Shown here piece after piece: positions 34,001 to 41,355 of a stretch of DNA of 64,000 nucleotides. Below the pieces are notes generated by a model. The model had not been told where the DNA came from. It searched no databases and saw only the letters and a program-made list of their open reading frames with translations. The stretch's first letter is position 1, and each line of letters opens with the position of its first letter. The stretch spans positions 3,038,001-3,102,000 of the forward strand of contig NZ_AP025592.1 of assembly GCF_023169965.1 (NCBI RefSeq), in the 5' to 3' direction. This DNA is from Anaeromyxobacter paludicola. GTDB taxonomy: Bacteria > Myxococcota > Myxococcia > Myxococcales > Anaeromyxobacteraceae. The position numbers and the translations under genes are program-made.

Positions 34001-35584
34001 GCGCCCGTCGAAGGTGCCGGAGAGCGAGAGCGCGCGGGCGTCGAGCCGCCCGGCGGTGAGGCGCTCGGCCTTCCCCTGCACGCTCCCGGTCGGCTTCGCG
34101 AGCGGTCCGGCCACGGCGGCCGAGAGCGTGAGCCCGCCGGCGGAGACGGCGCCGTGGGCGAGCTCGGGCGAGGTGACCGCCAGCGTGAGGCGCGGCGCGG
34201 CCGCGGTGCCGGAGACCGCCGCCTCCACCGCGGCGCTGCCCCGGAGCGGGGGCGGCGGGACGCCGGCGAGGGCGGCCCCGTTCCGCGAGGCGAGGGCGAG
34301 GTCGGGCGAGGCGAGCGCGCCGCGGCCGGCGACGGCCCCCTTCGCGTCGTAGCGGCCGGTGGCGTGGAGCGAGAGGCCGGGCGCGGCGAGGTCGAGCCGG
34401 CTCACCTCCACGAGCCCGTCGCGCGCGGTGGCCCGCACCTCCCCCGGTCCGAGGCGGCCGTCGCGCAGCCGCGAGGGGGCGAGGTGCAGCGCGAGGGCGC
34501 CGCGCAGCGTCTCGAAGGTGGTGCCGGTGGCCCGCCCCTCCGCCGAGAGCGTGAGCGCGCCGGGGGGCGCGGGGGCGAAGAGCCGCGAGGGATCGAGCGC
34601 CTCGACCGCCAGGTCGAAGCCGCCGGCGAGCGTCCCGGGCGGCAGGTGGACCGCGGCCGCGCCCCGGGCCCGGCCGGCGCCGGAGGCGGGCGTCACCTCG
34701 AGCGCCGCGGTGGCGTCGCTCCCGTTCGACTCGGCGTAGAGCCAGCCCGAGAGGTCCGACGGGAGCGGCGAGCGGGGCGCCAGCGCCCGGAGCTCCCGCG
34801 CGTCCACCCTCCAGGCGAGGAGCCCGGCCCGGCCGCGCTGGGCGCGCAGGTCGCCCTCGGCGACGAGGTCGAGGGCCGTCCCGCCCACCTGGGCGCGCAG
34901 GAGCGGCAGGAGGAGCTGGTCGCCGCGCACGGCGGCCGAGAGGTCGAGCGCGGCCGCGGCCCGCACCGGCGCGGTGAGCTCGCCGCGGAGGCGGACCTCG
35001 CCCCACTCGCCGCGCGGCTGCCAGGCGCCGCGCGCGTCGAGGGAGACGTCCTGCGCCGCGAAGGCGACCGCGCCCGCGGCGTCCTGGTACCGGACGATCC
35101 CGCCGCGCAGGATGAGCCGCTCCAGCCGGACCGTGAGCGCCGGCCGCCCGCCGCCGGCCTTCGGCGGCGAGGGGTGGGTGGGCGCGAAGGCGCGGGCGAG
35201 GGAGAGGCCGCCGTCGGGCTCGCGCTTGAGGAGCACCTCCGGCCGCTCGAGCTCGACCCGGACCCCCACGGTGCGGGAGAGGAGCTTCGAGACGTCGAGC
35301 GTGAGCCGCAGCCGCTCGACCCGGAGCACCTCGTCGCCGTCCGGATCGACGATCCGCACCCCCTCGAGCTCCGCGCCGGCGCCGGGCAGGAGCCGCATCC
35401 GGCCCACCGCCACGCTCCCGGCGATGGCGTCGTCCACCGCGCGCACGGCGCGGGGCAGCACCAGCGCCCGGCCCGGCTCGGTGTCGAGGGCGAGGTAGAC
35501 CGCGCCGAGCGCCAGGCCGGCCAGCGCCGCCGCCGCCGCGAGCGCGAGGCCCAGCGCGGCGGCGAGCTTTCGGACGGCGGACAT
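31079..35584 (-). CDS. tamB: Translocation and assembly module subunit TamB
   Basis: The 1501-residue protein has one N-terminal signal anchor (about residues 5-30). A very long repetitive beta region follows (AsmA/DUF490-like, Ala/Leu/Arg rich, with recurring LDL/LRG strands), and the C-terminal TamB domain (about 1150-1501) ends TPRWTFESSYGDANAGAASLIWSKDY. Such proteins bridge the periplasm and, with TamA, help insert some outer membrane proteins or move phospholipids. I chose the ATG at 35584; starts at 35596 and 35599 are possible. It follows the TamA gene by 23 bp. Confidence 0.9.
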   Translation of the reverse strand: MSAVRKLAAALGLALAAAAALAGLALGAVYLALDTEPGRALVLPRAVRAVDDAIAGSVAVGRMRLLPGAGAELEGVRIVDPDGDEVLRVERLRLTLDVSKLLSRTVGVRVELERPEVLLKREPDGGLSLARAFAPTHPSPPKAGGGRPALTVRLERLILRGGIVRYQDAAGAVAFAAQDVSLDARGAWQPRGEWGEVRLRGELTAPVRAAAALDLSAAVRGDQLLLPLLRAQVGGTALDLVAEGDLRAQRGRAGLLAWRVDARELRALAPRSPLPSDLSGWLYAESNGSDATAALEVTPASGAGRARGAAAVHLPPGTLAGGFDLAVEALDPSRLFAPAPPGALTLSAEGRATGTTFETLRGALALHLAPSRLRDGRLGPGEVRATARDGLVEVSRLDLAAPGLSLHATGRYDAKGAVAGRGALASPDLALASRNGAALAGVPPPPLRGSAAVEAAVSGTAAAPRLTLAVTSPELAHGAVSAGGLTLSAAVAGPLAKPTGSVQGKAERLTAGRLDARALSLSGTFDGRDLDLSLGARVPDLGPDPLDFRVAGALQPGGAQFVLRDLHLAFPGTRYALTRPATVDLTRPAVDRLELASGGARIALEGGLAAAPPATPEKALDARLAVSGFDLSTLPARLLPPGLDLGGRLSASATARGPLDAPLAVAHVSLEDGRFRKVGGVRASADLRYEGAARRAELALDLSEASGTTLSLTAGLPTDLARARDDARLAARVRLAKLSLATAQALAGREPVATGVASLDLDLAGTVGAPALTGRLRLDRVQAGEWGPASARLDADGRGGKLALTLAADLFGAHLLDARGSVPVRLASILRAPGPELRRVRAGGFQLDATVPGYELALLGGKGSVPASLGGTLSGKAALAGTFAAPRGAVELSVRDGRLEGYRELDLAARLATTARPDGAEATARLALAGGEVARLAARLGLPPERLSDAAALGRAPLRVELTVPRNDLARAGAIVPVAGEVEGRALLEGSLDAPRAELALAGRRLAVKGNGLGDLRLAGRYAAGKAQASADLAAAQGGTLSARLSADADLSLPSLRRKAWREAPAEASVVADRLDLGFLPAVVPDLVRSAGGKLGADVVARGPLGKLRPLGTARVVDGRVAVAELGEWTRIEADASLSEDLFKLSRLEARRGAGRLELTAEAVGLSRPAAPADVTLRLGMRDLTLSRAGQDLATVDLDARGTGSWRAGELKADVTVPQGTVRLPKRSPRKLQPLEERADIVVGHPRKGQAGAAAEGEAPPLHALVHLLVPNRFFVKSDNPKLDIELKADAQFEYQDEELTATGGVETVRGFVEPIGGKVFNLQRGKVTFTGASPQEAALDVAATWQNPTAKVNVHVSGTPEEPKIALTSEPPLDESQIAILIATGRTELKPGAGGVGTLTGDEAGRAALGAAATLAFKEVLADKLPIDSVSLDSSQLRAGKYVTDKIYVGYTRRFTVSLDQAENTNEVRVEYQITPRWTFESSYGDANAGAASLIWSKDY

Positions 35585-35607
35585 GGTCGCTTCCATCATG
35601 GGCGCGC

Positions 35608-37653
35608 CTAGAACGCCTCGCCAACGGAGAGGTGGACCGAGACGATCGGGTTCACGTGGACCCCGCCGGCGGCGACCACCCGCGGGGCGGCGGCGGCGCT
35701 CCCGGGCGTCTGCTCCACGACCTGGACGCCTGGCTGCCGCAGGGAGCCGTCCCGCCAGGAGGGCAGGCGCCCGGCGACGTCGAGCCGTACCGGGCCGAAG
35801 GGCGTCTTGTAGCGCAGCCCGAACCCGCCGGCGTACTGCAGGCCGGAGAGGTCGAGGGCGTCCACCGAGAACAGGGTGACGTTGCCGAAGTCGAGGAAGG
35901 TCGCGCCCCCCAGGTTGCCGGAGATGGGGAAGCGCAGCTCGAGCGAGCCGTCGAGCAGGCCGTCGCCGCCCCAGGGCAGGTACTGCTTGGCGCAGGTGGC
36001 GCCCTTGCAGTTGGGATCGACGTTCACGTAGATGACCGGCGAGAGGTTGCGCGTGTAGTAGCCGCGCATCCCGTTCGGCCCGCCGGAGGTGAAGCGGGCC
36101 ACGATGGGCGTGAGCTGGGTCTCGTCGAAGCCGCTGGTGTTCCCGATCGGCTTGAGGACGCCCAGCCGCACGCGGCTCGCCAGCACCACCCCCCGGCCGA
36201 AGGGGACGAAGCCGCGCGCCTCGGGCGCGAAGCGCAGGTAGTCGAAGCCGGTCCCGAAGAGCTTGAACCCCTCCTGGAGCGAGAGCGCGAGGTACAGGCC
36301 CCGGGTGGTGTTGACGGCGTCGTCGCGCAGGTCCCAGGCGATCCGCTGCTCGAAGTACGAGAGCAGCACGTTGCAGGAGGTGCTGTTCGGGCAGTTCTGG
36401 AAGAGCTGGGGCGCGGTCGAGCCCGGTCCCGGGAGCGCGCCCGGCGGCGACTGCACCTGGTAGTCCTCGAGGTTGTAGGAGGGCACGAGGGTGAGCTCGC
36501 GCGCGACCTTGATCGGCACGGCCACCCGGAACCGCTCGGCGAAGAAGTCGTAGGCCGGCTCGAGGCCGCGCTCCACCTCGACGTGCAGGTTGAAGTCGGT
36601 GAGCCGGGTGAAGGCGGCGGGCTGGGTGAAGTCGGCGCTGGCGAGCCCGACGGGCCCCTGCTTCCCGGCGGAGGGGAGCCAGGCGTAGCCCACCCGCCCC
36701 TCGAGCTGCAGCTTGCGCAGCCCGCCGAGCCAGTTGCGGTTGGCCCAGCTCGCCACGCCGTGCGCGTCGAGGCGGGTCGAGCCCTGGATGCCGAAGCCGG
36801 GCCCGGCGCGGATGGTCCGGAACGGGGCCTCGCGCACCGAGACCACCACCGGGATGGTCTGCTTGACCGGGTCCTCCTTGCCGGGCCCGACGCGCACGCC
36901 GCCGAAGACGCCCAGGTCGAAGATGCGCCCCTGCGCCTTGCCGAGCTGCGACTCGTTCCAGGTGGCGCCCGGCTTCACCGAGATCTCGGCCTCCTCGCGG
37001 ACGCGGGCCCGCGGCACCACCGCGGTGCCGGCGACGAGGACGTTGCCGAACCGGTAGCGGGGGCCGGCCTTCACCGTGTAGGTGACCCGGGCGGTGCGGG
37101 CGAGCGGATCCACCTCGGCCCGCTGCGACACCTCGCCCCTGGCCCAGCCGGTGTCGTGGAGCGCCTTCTGGATGGCCGCCCGCGCGGCGTCGAAGCGGGC
37201 CTCGGTGAAGACGTCGCCCGGGCGGAGCGGCAGCTTGCCGAGCTTCGCCGCCGCCTCCGGCGCGGCCTCGAGCCCGGGCGTGGCGACCTCGGCCACCTTC
37301 ACCGGCTCGCCCTCGCGGATCCGGAAGACGACCTTCACCTGGCCGTCGCCGGCCCGGGGGGTCTCCACCCCCTCGACGTGCGCGTCGTAGAACCCCTGCG
37401 CCCGGTAGAAGCGCTCGATCCGCTTCCGGTCGGCGGCGATCGCGTCGGGGTCGAGATCGTGCTCGTCCTGCCAGAACCAGCGGCCCGACGCCTCGGTGGC
37501 GATGCGCCCCTCCAGCTCGGAGGACGAGACCTGGTGGACCCCCTCGAGCTCGACCTTCTTCACCGCGGGCCGCTCGGCCGTGCCGCGCGGGTTGAGGCAG
37601 CCCGCGAGGGCGAGGGCGACGAGGAGGGCCGTCGGCTGGGCGGGCGCGCGCAT
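35608..37653 (-). CDS. TamA/BamA-type Omp85 protein with a lipobox (TamL-like)
   Basis: The 681-residue product has an N-terminal signal with lipobox LAGC (Cys19), about three POTRA domains (residues 35-290, with VKKVELEGVHQVSSSELEGRI and RFGNVLVAGTAVV), and a C-terminal 16-strand barrel (about 300-681). The barrel includes GGPNGMRGYYTRNLSPV, matching the Omp85 lid-lock (V/I)RG(Y/F) motif. Pairing with tamB points to the TAM complex. The lipobox is unusual for Omp85 proteins but is known in Bacteroidetes TamL. A TTG at 37665 is also possible. A -10-like CATAAT (37670-37665) is 11 nt before the ATG. Confidence 0.85.
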   Translation of the reverse strand: MRAPAQPTALLVALALAGCLNPRGTAERPAVKKVELEGVHQVSSSELEGRIATEASGRWFWQDEHDLDPDAIAADRKRIERFYRAQGFYDAHVEGVETPRAGDGQVKVVFRIREGEPVKVAEVATPGLEAAPEAAAKLGKLPLRPGDVFTEARFDAARAAIQKALHDTGWARGEVSQRAEVDPLARTARVTYTVKAGPRYRFGNVLVAGTAVVPRARVREEAEISVKPGATWNESQLGKAQGRIFDLGVFGGVRVGPGKEDPVKQTIPVVVSVREAPFRTIRAGPGFGIQGSTRLDAHGVASWANRNWLGGLRKLQLEGRVGYAWLPSAGKQGPVGLASADFTQPAAFTRLTDFNLHVEVERGLEPAYDFFAERFRVAVPIKVARELTLVPSYNLEDYQVQSPPGALPGPGSTAPQLFQNCPNSTSCNVLLSYFEQRIAWDLRDDAVNTTRGLYLALSLQEGFKLFGTGFDYLRFAPEARGFVPFGRGVVLASRVRLGVLKPIGNTSGFDETQLTPIVARFTSGGPNGMRGYYTRNLSPVIYVNVDPNCKGATCAKQYLPWGGDGLLDGSLELRFPISGNLGGATFLDFGNVTLFSVDALDLSGLQYAGGFGLRYKTPFGPVRLDVAGRLPSWRDGSLRQPGVQVVEQTPGSAAAAPRVVAAGGVHVNPIVSVHLSVGEAF

Positions 37654-37719
37654 GCGGCCCGCCAATTATGAACCACCGGGGCGGCGGGCGCTCGGGGGAA
37701 CGCGGTCGGCCGCGGACGG

Positions 37720-38508
37720 TCACCCGCGGAGCAGGAGCCGGATGTTCTCCTGCTCCCAGCGGCGGGCCCGCTCGTGGTCGGGCCAGGCCCGCTCGCGCCG
37801 CCGGAACTCCTGGCCGTGGACCACGCGCCGGCCGTTCCGCTCCACCGCCGGGACCGCCTGGTGGAGCATCTCGTGGAAGACCACCGCGGCGACGTAGTAC
37901 TCCGGCACCTCCGGGCGATCGAGGGCCGGGTGGATCCGGATGAGCTTCGCGTCGGCCACGTAGACGCCGGTCTTGATGCTCCGGTGGCGGCGGCCGCGGC
38001 GGAAGGCGCCCCAGCCGATGGTGGCCTCGATGCGCCCCTCGAAGTGCGCCGCGTTGAGCCGGTCGAAGATCTCCTGCAGGTCGTGGCAGCGGCCGCGCGG
38101 CTGCAGCCGCTCCAGCCGCGGCGCGCCGATGCGGGCCCGGTGGACCTTCACGTAGTCGTCGATGGCCACCCCGGCCTGGCGCCGGCGGGCGGCGGCGCCG
38201 CGCCCCGCGTCGGCGAAGGCGGCCAGCGCGCGCTGCACCTCCTCGGGGGCGTCGAGGAACATGTGGTGGATCCGGTACCGGACCGCCCCCGGCTCGCGCC
38301 GGAAGGAGACCATGGTGGAGCGGTTGTCGTGCACGGTGAGCCGCACCGGCTCGCGCAGCTCGGCGGCGATGACGTCGGCGAGGAGGCGCGCGCGGGCGAC
38401 CCGCTCCTCGCGCCCCCAGGCGCGCGGGTCGAGCAGGCTCAGCTGGCGGTCGAGGGGCTTGCTGCTCAAGGCGGGCCCGATCCTACGGATGGGGCGCCCG
38501 GCCTTCAA
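37720..38508 (-). CDS. SprT/WSS1-like putative zinc metallopeptidase
   Basis: The 262-residue protein carries HEMLH (about residue 210) with a third histidine and acidic residue downstream (VVHGQEFRRRE), the SprT-type zinc site. Before it lie HDLQEIFDRLNAAHFEGRIEATIGWGAF and TGVYVADAKLIRIHPALD, as in SprT-like proteins. No signal peptide is evident, so it is probably cytoplasmic. Eukaryotic SprT proteins act on DNA-protein crosslinks; a similar role here is speculation. The N-terminal 120 residues are less typical and include a predicted helical region. Confidence 0.78.
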   Translation of the reverse strand: MKAGRPIRRIGPALSSKPLDRQLSLLDPRAWGREERVARARLLADVIAAELREPVRLTVHDNRSTMVSFRREPGAVRYRIHHMFLDAPEEVQRALAAFADAGRGAAARRRQAGVAIDDYVKVHRARIGAPRLERLQPRGRCHDLQEIFDRLNAAHFEGRIEATIGWGAFRRGRRHRSIKTGVYVADAKLIRIHPALDRPEVPEYYVAAVVFHEMLHQAVPAVERNGRRVVHGQEFRRRERAWPDHERARRWEQENIRLLLRG

Positions 38509-38541
38509 GGGGGCGGGGGGCGCGCGGGCGAGCGAGCGCGG

Positions 38542-40026
38542 CTACGCCTGCTGCTCCTCCGCGAGCAGCCGCTCGATCCGCGGCGGCTCCACGCGGAGGT
38601 GGAGCGTCCTGTCCTGGCTGTAGGTGACCGCCCCGGGCGCGGAGCCCTTGGCCTTCCGCACGTACTTCGCCCGAGTGTAGGTGACCTCGACCGACGGCTC
38701 GCCGCGCGCGTCGCTGAACCAGGCGGCGAGGTGCGCGGCGTCGAGGAGCGTCTCCTGGTCCGGGCCCGCGCCCTTCTTCGGGAGGCGCACCACCACGTGC
38801 GCCCCCTTCTGCCCGCGGGCGTGGAGCCAGAGGTCGTTGCCCTTGGCGAAGCGCAGCGTGAGCCGGTCGTTGTCGGCGGCGCCGCGCCCGACGAGGAGCT
38901 CGAGCCCCGCGAGCGAGCGGAAGAGCCGGTACGGCGGCGCGGGCTCGTCGTCCTTGCGCCGGCGGGGCGCCTGCTGCGGGCGCGGACCGGCGGAGAGCTT
39001 GCGGGCCTCGCGCTCCAGCCGGGCGAGGTCGCCCTCGCGGGCGCCGTCCACCTCGGCGAGGAGGGCCGCCAGCGCCGCCACCCGCCCGCGCACCTCCGCC
39101 TCGCGCGCCGCCACCCGCGCGGCGCTCTCCACGATGCGCCGGTAGCGCCGGTAGTAGCGCTCCATGTTCTCGCGCGGCCCGAGCGCCGGGTCGAGCGCGA
39201 GGGTCACCTCGCGCGGCCCCTCCTCGGTGTACTCGGTGACCCGCGCCTCGCGGGCGCCGCGCCGCACGGCCTGGAAGTTCTGCTTGATGAGGTCGGCGGC
39301 CCGCCGGTCCACCTCGGCCGCCGGCACCCGCGCCGCCTCCTCGGCGAGCTTCTCGAGGGCCCGGCGCGAGCGGGCCAGGGCCGCCCGCAAGGGCTCGCGG
39401 AGCCGCCGGCGCGCCTCGGCGAGGAGCCGCTCGCGCTCCCGCTCGGCGTAGGCCGCCTCGATGGCCGCGGAGAGCGGGAAGGGCGCGCCGGCCACGGGCG
39501 TGAAGCGCGGCGGTCGCGCCGGAGCGCTTCCTCCCTGGCCCTCCGCCCCGTCGCGCGGCGCGGGCGGCAGGTACGGCTTCCCCGGGACGAGCTCGCGGCG
39601 CTGCGAGAGGTTCCGCCCCGCGCTCGCGAGGAGGGTGCCGTCGTCCCGGACCAGGAAGAGGTTGCCGTGGCGGCCGGTCAGCTCCGCCACGAGCGCGATG
39701 GGGCCGGCGGCGCGGAGGAAGCGGAGCGTCACCACCCGGTCGGCGCCGGCGGCCTCGATCGCGGCGAGCTGCGCGCCCTCCAGCTCGCGCCGCAGCACCG
39801 CCTGGAAGCCGTACGGCGCGGCCGGCGCGGGCGGGCGGCGCGAGACGGCGTGGAGCCGGGTGAGGTCGGGCTCGGCGGAGAGCAGGATCGTCGCCGCATC
39901 GCTGCGGGAGAAGAGCTCCAGCGTGATCGTCCGCTCGGCGTGGACCCGGGCCGCGTCCACGCGCGCGCCCGCCAGCGGGGCGAGCTCGTGGACCACGGCG
40001 GCGATCTCGGCGGCGTCGAGCGACAT
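38542..40026 (-). CDS. rqcH: RqcH/Rqc2 homologue (NFACT family)
   Basis: The 494-residue product has an NFACT-N domain (about 1-190, with HAVSRRPPAPAAP and NLFLVRDDGTLLASA), a coiled-coil middle (about 200-360, rich in Arg, Glu and Ala), and the NFACT-R domain (DNDRLTLRFAKGNDLWLHARGQKGAHVVVRLPKKG). Bacterial RqcH binds obstructed 50S subunits and adds poly-Ala tails for degradation of stalled chains. I chose the ATG at 40026 (MSLDAAE) with GGGGG upstream. It begins 20 nt after a strong terminator hairpin, which is odd for an operon partner. Confidence 0.88.
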   Translation of the reverse strand: MSLDAAEIAAVVHELAPLAGARVDAARVHAERTITLELFSRSDAATILLSAEPDLTRLHAVSRRPPAPAAPYGFQAVLRRELEGAQLAAIEAAGADRVVTLRFLRAAGPIALVAELTGRHGNLFLVRDDGTLLASAGRNLSQRRELVPGKPYLPPAPRDGAEGQGGSAPARPPRFTPVAGAPFPLSAAIEAAYAERERERLLAEARRRLREPLRAALARSRRALEKLAEEAARVPAAEVDRRAADLIKQNFQAVRRGAREARVTEYTEEGPREVTLALDPALGPRENMERYYRRYRRIVESAARVAAREAEVRGRVAALAALLAEVDGAREGDLARLEREARKLSAGPRPQQAPRRRKDDEPAPPYRLFRSLAGLELLVGRGAADNDRLTLRFAKGNDLWLHARGQKGAHVVVRLPKKGAGPDQETLLDAAHLAAWFSDARGEPSVEVTYTRAKYVRKAKGSAPGAVTYSQDRTLHLRVEPPRIERLLAEEQQA

Positions 40027-40045
40027 CCGGACCCCCAGAAACAAC

Positions 40046-40069
40046 AACGGCCGCCCGGAGGCGGCCGTT
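40046..40069 (-). terminator. Rho-independent terminator of the histone-like gene
   Basis: A 10-bp perfect stem AACGGCCGCC / GGCGGCCGTT with a 4-nt loop, followed on the minus strand by GTTGTTTCT. It lies between the histone-like stop (40099) and the rqcH start (40026). Confidence 0.85.
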
Positions 40070-40098
40070 CGCGCATCGGAGCGCGGACTGCGAAGCGA

Positions 40099-40227
40099 CT
40101 AGCTGGCCTTCTTGGTAGCGACCTTCTTCGCGACCTTCTTGGCGGCCGGCTTCTTGGCGGCAACCTTCTTCGCCGGCTTCTTGGCGGCGGGCTTCTTCGC
40201 AGCGACCTTCTTCTTGGCAACGGCCAT
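40099..40227 (-). CDS. 42-residue lysine/alanine-rich histone H1-like protein
   Basis: An AGGAGGG site stands directly before the ATG. The 42-residue product is built of AAKK, PAKK and VAKK repeats with 17 lysines and no acidic residue, like the C-terminal tail of histone H1 and bacterial H1-like proteins. It would bind DNA or RNA by charge. Its strong ribosome-binding site and perfect terminator suggest a highly expressed monocistronic gene. Repetitive sequence may let its length vary between strains. Confidence 0.8.
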   Translation of the reverse strand: MAVAKKKVAAKKPAAKKPAKKVAAKKPAAKKVAKKVATKKAS

Positions 40228-40373
40228 GTGTTCCCTCCTGAGGTCAAATCCAGTGGAATGGATAAGACAACGGCACGTTAGCGCGGCGCGATCTCGATCG
40301 TCAACTAAGCGAGAGCCTCGGAGGTCGAATTTTCTGGACTCCGCTTCGCGCGATCGATCGCCGGCGCGCCGCC

Positions 40374-41336
40374 TCACTCGAGCAGCGCGGCGCCGATGAC
40401 GCCGGCGTCGTCGCCGAGGAAGGCGCGCTCGACGCTGAGCCCGCGCCGCGCCGAGGCCGACACCTGGCGCTCGAACTGCGCCAGCGTCAGCGCCGCCAGC
40501 TGCGGGCAGCCGAGCACCACGCCGCCGCCGAGGATGACCCGCGCCGGGTTGAGCAGCGTGACCACGTTGGCGATGGCGCCGCCGAGGAGCTCCGCGACCT
40601 CCTCCCAGAGGGCGCGCGCGTAGTCGTCGCCCTCGGCGAAGGCCTGGTCCACCACGGAGGCGGTGACGCGCCCGACGTCGCCGCCCACGAGCGCGCCGAC
40701 CCGCGAGGCGGCGCCGCCCGCGAGCTCCTCGCGCACCCGGGCGGAGATGTTCATGCCGCTCGTGTAGGCCTCGAGGCACCCCTCCATGCCGCAGCCGCAG
40801 CGCCGCACCGCCGTGCCGGGGCGCGACGGCCGGACCTTCATGTGCCCGAGCTCGCCGGCCACGCCGTAGGCCCCCTCGTGCAGCTTCCCGCCGAGGATGA
40901 GCCCGGATCCGACCCCCGAGCCCACGAAGACCAGCGCCACGTCGGAGATCCCCCGGGCCGCGCCGAAGGCCTTCTCGCCCCAGGCGGCGGCCGAGAGGTC
41001 GTTCGCCACCCGCACCGGCGTGCCCAGCTTGCGCTCGAGGAGCTCCCCGAACCGCACGTCGCGCCAGCCGAGGTTCGGGGCGTTGAGCACCACCCCGGAG
41101 GAGCCGAGGCACTGGCCGGCGACGCCCACGCCGAGCCGCCCGAAGCTCGCCGCCGAGACCCCCTGCGCGTCGGCCGCCTCCTGGATGGCGTGCGCGACCG
41201 TGTCCACCACCGCCTCGGGCTCGCGGGTGCGCAGCGGCTCCTTGTGGGCGGCGAGGATCTCGCCCGAGTCGCGGTCCACCACCGCCGCCCGGGCGTTGGT
41301 GCCGCCCAGGTCCACGCCCAGCGCCAGCGACGCCAT
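40374..41336 (-). CDS. ROK family sugar kinase, probable glucokinase
   Basis: The 320-residue kinase has the N-terminal phosphate loop LGVDLGGTNARAAVVD, the catalytic Asp in VANDLSAAAWGE, the GELGHM segment, and the zinc site CGCGMEGCLEAYTSG. ROK glucokinases phosphorylate glucose at O6 with ATP. Unlike ROK repressors it has no helix-turn-helix. It lies 19 bp downstream of the phosphohexomutase, which uses glucose- or mannose-6-phosphate, so the pair is likely one pathway. Glucose versus N-acetylmannosamine or fructose cannot be decided here. Confidence 0.88.
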   Translation of the reverse strand: MASLALGVDLGGTNARAAVVDRDSGEILAAHKEPLRTREPEAVVDTVAHAIQEAADAQGVSAASFGRLGVGVAGQCLGSSGVVLNAPNLGWRDVRFGELLERKLGTPVRVANDLSAAAWGEKAFGAARGISDVALVFVGSGVGSGLILGGKLHEGAYGVAGELGHMKVRPSRPGTAVRRCGCGMEGCLEAYTSGMNISARVREELAGGAASRVGALVGGDVGRVTASVVDQAFAEGDDYARALWEEVAELLGGAIANVVTLLNPARVILGGGVVLGCPQLAALTLAQFERQVSASARRGLSVERAFLGDDAGVIGAALLE

Positions 41337-41355
41337 CCCCGCTCCTTCCGTCGGC

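Noticed and set aside
36263-36463. Small antisense frames inside tamA and other genes
   Set aside because: Their codon bias is the mirror of the sense genes and none has a ribosome-binding site or a recognisable product.
31079-37723. A single 2214-codon frame joining tamB to an upstream extension over the TamA gene
   Set aside because: The upstream half is an out-of-frame reading of the clear Omp85 gene (35608-37653); tamB has its own signal anchor at its proper start.
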